DNA of 64,000 nt. It comes from Cymodocea nodosa. Its lineage: Eukaryota > Streptophyta > Magnoliopsida > Alismatales > Cymodoceaceae. The stretch lies in contig CM072343.1 in the NCBI GenBank assembly GCA_036874045.1, positions 14,900,001 through 14,964,000 of the forward strand, written 5' to 3'. The translations under genes were made by a program, and so were the position numbers. Every line of letters starts with the position of its first letter. Positions within the stretch are counted from its first letter, which is position 1. Positions 57,721 through 64,000 of this stretch are shown here, one piece after another. The notes beneath the pieces are model-generated. The model had not been told where the DNA came from and did not search any database. It saw only the letters and a program-made list of their open reading frames with translations.

Positions 57721-58380
57721 CTATAAATAGTTGTCTTAATATGTGTTCCATTAACAACACTAATGTAATCATGTTAACATAAACATAAGAAATTTTTCAA
57801 AAAATAATGTACAAATCAATTTCATATAAAAATACATATTTACCTTAAAATAGGGATACACTTTTAAATAATTTAGTATTCTACTTAGAGTTGATGTTGG
57901 AGGAGTTGCAAGAAGTTCTTTATGTAAGTTTAAAATTTCATCAAGTATTTCATTGAAGTAGGTACTAACAGTCCATGGAGACTAAGAGAAGCACTCCCTT
58001 GTTACTCTATATCTTTGGTTTTGACCAACAATGACGAGAAAGATTGCAAACTTCTCTTCTACACTATCATTACTTGTATTTTCCATGCTACCTTTTCTTA
58101 TAGAAGTCAAAGAATATATGTTGACTCATTCTATATATCTTTTGACAATTATATACTTGATGTGGTAATGTTGGATCTAATAATCTTCTAATGTAGTCTT
58201 GTCCTTCTCTACTCTAAATGCAATGTGTAGTACTAGTCAATGTACTTGACATACATGCAACACCTACAAGGAAGTTTCACATTGAAAGAAGTAACTTTCG
58301 TCATTTTTCTACTTCTTCTTCTTCTTCCTCAATCATATTCTTTAACCATTCTAAGTCATCCATACCATTCATGATAATTA
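57716..58380 (-). pseudogene. H3 transposase, N-terminal part
   Basis: The minus strand starts near MNGMDDLEWLKNMIEEEEEE, then has DYIRRLLDPTLPHQVYNCQK, and ends at DYISVVNGTHIKTTIYR, which holds the first catalytic Asp region (usually D-G-T-H), where B inserted. Stops are present. The expected splice acceptor before DYISVVN is not intact, unlike H2. Confidence 0.65.
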
Positions 58381-58629
58381 TTACCTATAAGAAGGAATGA
58401 GATTATTACACCTTTTCCTCAAAATCTATAAGAATCTTCAACAATAATAAAAACATTTATTTGACATAACAAGATTTATAAAGAACATCAAGCAATGAAG
58501 TATTTACACATGAAAATCAATAGTCATCATCATTGTCTATAATTTAACATTACACATTGTTCACCACAATAATAAAGTTCATCACATTGTTCAACATTAC
58601 TTAACAATAGAAAAGAACATTCATGAATT

Positions 58630-59178
58630 GTGATACTCTATCCATTCTACCTTCATTTCTACTAGGATGCTTAGAAATTGTTCTACTAATTCTTTTTTTT
58701 CTAACAAAGTTATTGCTTTGAATTTTTCACTGTTATTAAGACTTTCAATTTACAGTAATGCTTCTATAGCTTGTGTTATAAAACTTCCTTCTTTCACTTT
58801 CAATTGTAACATTTTCTCTTGTACTTTAACTTGCCTCTCTTTAAACAAATTTTGCCTCTCTTGAGTTCTAGCCTATTATTTCTATATCTCAAGTTGTTCT
58901 TTTTGTATGTTTGTCACATTATCATAATATTCTTGTCAAGATTTAGCTTTATCCTCTTCTTTTTCACACAATGACATAATAGTAGATGTAGCATCTTTAA
59001 ATAAAGATGTCATAAGTTGTACTAAATCTACATGTGGTCTTGGACGTTTTGCCTTTCTTATCTCAATAGACCTTCTTGATAAAGTCGTTAAAGCTTGAAG
59101 TTGAGTACCATCTATATCCATTAGACTGTCATTTGGTAGTATGAAATATTGAAAATGATTTCCATTTGGTAAGAGCAT
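58630..59178 (-). pseudogene. H3 ORF1, C-terminal part
   Basis: An 80-residue frame (FQYFILPNDSLMDIDGTQLQ, SIEIRKAKRPRPHVDLVQLM) is followed by decayed helical sequence ending near VEWIEYHNS. It is equivalent to the ORF1 C-terminus of H2 (32563-32919). Its upstream part lies beyond element E. Confidence 0.5.
59174..59178. repeat. Expected target-site duplication of element E
   Basis: AGCAT precedes the TG of E. The second copy would lie past the window, so this is unconfirmed. Confidence 0.5.
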
Positions 59179-61168
59179 TGTTTAGAATGAAAAAGTGTAT
59201 AATATTAATGATTAAATGATGGTTAATTACAGAATATTTAGCTTATCATATGAGAATTAAGCTATTATATTATAATTGTACTGTTATATGCTTTAATGAA
59301 AGAATCTGCATAATTTCAAAGAATTAGTGTTAATTAAGTACATTTCTAAACTGTTAGTGAATTATAGGCTTTGAAATTCTTAAGTATCTGAATTTTCTAT
59401 TATTTCGAAGAATTACATTTTATGTACCGGACAATTATGTTTTAAATGCTAAAAGAATATTCAGGTACATAGTAACAACTCGTTGAGTTAAAGGCTTAAA
59501 GGTGTAAAAAGTACAAGTAACAACTTGTTGAGTTAGTGAGTAAAAATCGTAAGTTGTATATTTGAACTCGTTAAGTTAGAATTATGCACGTGTTGAATTT
59601 AAATGCTTTATTATGTCACGTGAGTTGCACATGTATAACTTGTTAAGTTAGCATAACTATACGTGTTAAGTTACTTGAATATACATTAAGGTAACACGTT
59701 ATGTTAGTAGCTTATAAGTTATTTCTTTATTCCACATGTTTTATAGTTAAATCAACGAAGTAAGTCCATTAAGTTATTTGTAACTACACGGACCATTTAT
59801 TTTCTAATATGCCACTATAGTAGTTGCAGAAACAGGAAAGTCGAAGAGAAACCACGATTGCACATATCACGTAGGAATTTACTCATGGAATGAAGAAGAA
59901 ATCACCATCGTTGATATGAATGAAGGAAATCCAACCGATCATCTAAGCAGAAGTAGTTACTACAAAAAGAAATATAAAAGAAGAGGAGAAAGAAAAAGAA
60001 AAAGTGTGTGTAAAGGTGGAGAACCGCGCTAACTACAGGAAGCATCAAAAGTTCCCTAATGCTCCACACCACCACCAAAATCACCAACTATCGGAGGTCT
60101 ATGAGAATACTTTCTGGATGTCAGGTCGATTCCGAGCCAAACACGATGACTGACAATCACTATAAGGAGTGATCGCGTCACGGGAAGGGAAGCCATTTTC
60201 AACAAGCACCGACTCATATCTCAGGAGATCGTAAAGCTTCTAGCATTGGTTCCGGGTTGATGCCAGTATGCTGAAGTGGAGATCATCTTACAATTCTTGA
60301 TTCACGATTCTATAGGGAGTGGAGGCAAGATTGTAAGTGATTAAGTTTTCAGTGGCATAATCATGTCGCATGTAGTGACGGAAGTTTTGACTATCGATAT
60401 AGATTTTTACATTTCACATTTCGTTCATCTTTAGGAACATTTCAAAACAAAAATACCAAAAACAATCGATTATCTATGTTTACATTTAGTATTAAAGTGT
60501 TGTATTGTTTGTTTTGTATCGTGATTAATATTATCATTATCAGTATTTTGAATGTTTTATGTTTGTTTAGTTTAGAAAATAGAAAATAGTTTTATAGTTT
60601 ACTGAAATTGAATTGTCCTAGATACTTAAAGATTTTAATGGTTAATGTTTGAAACATCTGAATGTTAGTGTTGATTAATGATAAATCTAATATTAACTAA
60701 TATTAAATAGCTTAATTGATGTTATTTACATTTTGTGGAACCGCCTAATGGTTGGCCAAAATCTTTTGTAAATAGTAGTATTTAATTGGAAAGGTAGGCT
60801 CGTGGAGTTAACTTAAGTCTACAAGGTTAGTCCGTTGAGTTAACCATAACTCCACGAACTAAGTCCGTTGAGTTAATTGTAACTCAACGGAGTGATTGCT
60901 GAACACATATAAACTCCAATAGACAAATCAAAATAGTACACAATTCTTACTCAATCTCTATGGGATCGACCTGTACTTGCACACAAATACAATATACACT
61001 ATGCACTTGCAGTTAAAAATACAAATTGGATTTAATATCTAATTTGTATGAAAGGTTGTTTGTTTACTTTTAAAAGTAATTATTAACATAAGCATAAAAA
61101 CAAATTAAACAAGTTTTCTAGCACCGCTGTATAAATAAGTTTATGATTTAACTTTTCACAACAATACA
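59179..61168 (+). repeat. 5' LTR of element E
   Basis: It starts TGTTTAGAATG and ends near ...AACAATACA. A TATA box lies at 59973-59980, and inverted-repeat motifs with GTTGAG/CTCAAC and GTGGAG/CTCCAC arms at 60795-60895. The 3' end is set by comparison with A and is uncertain by a few bases. Confidence 0.8.
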
Positions 61169-61175
61169 AGTTTTC

Positions 61176-61193
61176 TAACACTGTTGCTAGGGA
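61176..61193 (+). promoter_or_regulatory. Primer binding site of element E
   Basis: TAACACTGTTGCTAGGGA follows the LTR by 7 bases and resembles the tRNA-Asp complement TGGCGCCGTTGCCGGGGA, the differences being mostly C/T and G/A changes. Confidence 0.65.
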
Positions 61194-61269
61194 TTGAGAA
61201 GATAAGTAACTGTAAGTGCTGTTTTGTTTTACTAGCAAAAGGAGTGTTGTGTGTTTTATTTTATAATTG

Positions 61270-62210
61270 AGAATATGACATATGCTTATGCTCAAAGATT
61301 TCTGAAACCTGTAGTTAGCATATGTGAATTCTACAATTTGAAAGGTCATGACATCTCTAATTGTTTGAAACTGAGACGATTGTAGATGGTTAGATCACAA
61401 GAACAACAAATGAATTATATTCAATATAATAGAACTGAGTATGAGAATCCTATAGTTTACCCAACTAATGGTCAGTTTAGAATGTGTAATATGTTGAGAG
61501 ACAAGGATGTTTGGGATAAGTATGATAGACTGGAGCGTAGCTTAGAGCAAAACATGGACAAACTGGAACAATATATGTGTCAACAACAAGAAGTTAACCA
61601 ATTAAATTATAAGAAAGAATATTCAAAACCTAAAATTGATATCATATACGAAACTTAAAATACCATAATGAAAATTGATCAAAAATTGAATGTAATGAGA
61701 TTAGATGATTTGGAAAGAAAATTAAAAGCATTGGATGAATTTACAATGAAATTACAAGTTATGCAATAGGAAAACACAAATGAAAACTTTAATGTTATAG
61801 ATTTGCATAATTTGCAAGATATACATACAAAAGAAAATACCAATGCAATAGAATTTAAAGAATGTACGTTAAAACTAAAAATAATTGAAGATCGAAATTA
61901 TGAAAATGAAATACAAGAACATTATGAAAGTAATAAAAATCTAGAAGATGTATGTATAACATTAAGATCTGGAACTGATATATCATTAAGAATTAAAAAA
62001 GAAAGCAATATGAAGGTTGATAAGAACAAAATTCAAAATGATAATGAAAACGTAATATCTGAAAACTTAGAAATCAATGAAGAAAAAACTGAATCTGAAA
62101 ATGAGATTAAAAATGATCAACTGAATCAAATGAAAGACAAAGAATCTTGTAAATCACAATCATTAGCACCCTATCCTAAAAGATTACAACAAACATTTCC
62201 TAAAAAATAA
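61270..62210 (+). pseudogene. Zinc-knuckle ORF and linker of element E
   Basis: It has ERFLKP-like RFLKPVVSICEF sequence, EYENPIVYPTNGQFRMCNML, helical segments and a charged linker with VCITLRSGTD and SLAPYPKRLQQTF. The order matches the same region of A and B. As in those, no capsid domain is seen between the primer site and this ORF. It is a broken fossil. Confidence 0.7.
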
Positions 62211-62386
62211 GAAAAAATTAGAGAAATTTTTGAAAAAGTACAAGTTAACATTCCTTTATTAGACTTATTATAGAAAATACCACCTTGTACTAAATTTCTT
62301 AAGGATTGGTATACTAAGAAAAGAGAGCGAAAAGTTTAAGGAAAGTCTTTTTAGCTGAGCAAAGTAGTTCCCTATTACTACCACAA

Positions 62387-63082
62387 ATGCCTAAAAAGTT
62401 ATCTAATCCTAGAATTCCTGTTATATCATGCACCATAGGAAATACTATGCTAGAAAGAACCTTAATAGACCTAGGTGAAGGTATAAATGTTATGTCGAGT
62501 GATATATTTGCATCCTTAGGATTAGAAGACTTAATCCCTACTAAGACTGTTATTCAATTAGCTGATAGAAGTATAAGATACCCTAGAGGTAAAATAGAGG
62601 ATGTCCTAATTAAAATCAAAGACTTCATATATCCTATTCATATTGTGATTTTGGATTCCCAACAAATTAAGCATTAAAATCATGATACATCTTTAATTTT
62701 GGGAAGGCCATTCTTAGCAATATCAGGGGCTGTTATAAATTGTAAAATTGGAATGATGAAATTAGCATATGGTAATGAGGATACTCAATTAAACATTTTC
62801 AAACTAGAAAAGCTTGAGGAGTTAGAAATGTCCTTAAATACTATAGACTTTTTAGAGGATGAAGGAGATATGCTAGATGATGTGATTCAAGAAGAATTGA
62901 ATAGGCAACTAAATTCTGAAAATTTAGGAGAAAGTGAAAGCATAAATGTAGAAGGAGATCAAGAAAAGATTTATATAGAAGATGAAAATGTTCAATTAGA
63001 AGCTCTAGCTTCTAATGGTCAACATTTAGTTTTAAAACCTTTACCTCCTGAATTAACCTATATATTTCTGGAGGAAAAATGA
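62387..63082 (+). pseudogene. Protease region of element E
   Basis: IPVISCTIGNTMLERTLIDL precedes the active-site-like DLG motif. Downstream are SIRYPRGKIEDVLIKIKDF and GRPFLAISGAVINC, and an acidic linker (DEGDMLDDVIQEELN). It is a fossil. Confidence 0.75.
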
Positions 63083-63174
63083 ACATGTCCAATCATTATT
63101 ACTTCAGATTTAAAAGAGGATCAAATTGCTAAATTAAAGTAGTAAAAACTTATAAAGAAGCAATAGGATGGAAT

Positions 63175-64000
63175 ATGACTGATATAAAAGGGTTAAGTGC
63201 AACTTTATGCTGTCACCACATATATTTAGAAGAGAACGCTAAACTAGTTAGAATTCCAGAGAGGAGATTAAATCCAAACCTTAAAGTAGTCAGGAAAGAA
63301 ATAGTAAAATGGTTAGATAATGACATAATTTATCTGATTTTTGATAGCTCATGGGTTAGTCCAATCCATGTAGTTCCCAAGAAATCAGGATTAACAGTTA
63401 TTAGGAATGAAAGTTAGGAGTTGATACCTATTAGAATTCAATCAGGCTGGAGAGTGTGTATAGACTATAGAAAGCTAAATGTTGTGACTAGGAAAGATCA
63501 TTTTCCCTTACCTTTTATAAATCAAATGCTAGAGAAATTAACAAGGCAAGAATATTTTTATTTCCTAGATGGGTATTCAGGATATAATCAAGTTCTAATA
63601 GCATTAGAGGATCAAGAGAAAACAACTTTTACCTATCCTAATGGAACTTATGCTTTTAAGAGAATGCCATCCAAATTATGCAATGTGCTAGCCACCTTTC
63701 AAAGGTGTATGCAGGGCATATTGACTAGAATGACTAAAGATTTTTTAGAAATATTTATGGATGATTTTACTGTATATGGAACTTCATATGAAGTGTGTTT
63801 AAACAATTTAGACCAAGTATTAAAACGCTATGTGGAAAATAATCTAGTTCTAAATTGGGAAAAATGTCACTTCATGGTTAGACAAGGAATAGTCTTAGGA
63901 CATGTTGTTTCAAAGAAAGGGTTGAAAGTAGATAAAGCTAAAATAGAAGTAATTTCTAATCTACGAAAACCTAAATCAGTAAAAGATATTAAATCATTTC
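63175..64000 (+). pseudogene. Reverse transcriptase region of element E, partial
   Basis: Landmarks are LNPNLK, IVKWLDNDIIY, WVSPIHVVPKKSG, WRVCIDYRKLNVVTRKDHF, GYSGYNQ and DFLEIFMDDFTVYG, followed by GLKVDKAKIEVISN. The region runs off the window before RNase H. It is broken. Confidence 0.85.

Larger units (their letters stand above)
57716..59178 (-). mobile_element. PIF/Harbinger element H3, right part
   Basis: It continues H3 beyond element B with the transposase N-terminus and ORF1, and is cut at 59178 by LTR element E. The right end of H3 must lie beyond E, outside the window. Confidence 0.7.
59179..64000 (+). mobile_element. LTR element E: Athila-like, 5' part
   Basis: On the + strand it has the 5' LTR, a tRNA-Asp-type primer site, zinc-knuckle ORF, protease and reverse transcriptase, then leaves the window. 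The order and wording match A and B, and its LTR end resembles A. It is a fossil with several breaks in the visible part. Whether it has gag and F-box downstream cannot be seen. Confidence 0.85.

Noticed and set aside
1-64000. CRISPR arrays, operons, riboswitches, tRNA or rRNA genes
   Set aside because: No regularly spaced identical short repeats, cloverleaf genes or ribosomal sequence were seen. The content is that of a plant nuclear genome.

Overview
The window looks like gene-poor, AT-rich nuclear DNA from a flowering plant. No ordinary host gene, tRNA or rRNA was found outside mobile elements. Nearly everything is a nest of two kinds of transposon: large Ty3/gypsy LTR retrotransposons of the Athila type, recognised by a tRNA-Asp primer site, an Athila-like gag and an Athila-like extra ORF, and PIF/Harbinger-type DNA transposons with a DDE transposase plus a Myb/SANT-like ORF. 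The species cannot be told from the sequence.

Layout. 1-7677: 3' part of LTR element C (+ strand), which sits inside the 3' end of an older relative, D (7678 to about 9690). 9849-10570 and 27798 to about 29450: Harbinger element H1, split by LTR element A (10576-27792, minus strand, 5-bp target duplication GTTAT). 30193-30582 and 35303 to about 35490: a Harbinger remnant, Hx, split by a second Harbinger copy, H2 (30583-35302). 35.5-38.8 kb: AT-rich DNA with no gene but several repeats. 38805-39985 and 57716-59178: Harbinger H3, split by LTR element B (39986-57715, minus strand, target duplication GTCAT) and cut again at 59178 by LTR element E (+ strand, runs off the window). All coding parts of these elements are decayed; the LTR elements are fossils with many breaks.

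The point of interest is the gene order of the LTR family. In A and B, both complete from LTR to LTR, the order 5' to 3' is: LTR, tRNA-Asp primer site, a short zinc-knuckle (nucleocapsid-like) ORF, protease, reverse transcriptase/RNase H, integrase, a spacer, a long acidic Athila-type ORF, a spacer, a capsid-type gag, an F-box gene with an F-box-associated domain, about 1.75 kb of untranslated DNA, polypurine tract, LTR. C repeats the second half of this order. So the capsid part of gag lies downstream of pol, and a host-like F-box gene is the last gene in all three copies. A short inverted repeat (GTTGAGTTA...TAACTCAAC and covarying forms) recurs in the LTRs and in the spacers between the downstream ORFs. 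If the family was ever active, its downstream ORFs would have needed separate expression, and the F-box product could have acted on host proteins; both ideas are inference.

Domain calls rest on motifs read by eye. Divergence and age statements are rough samples, not calculations.
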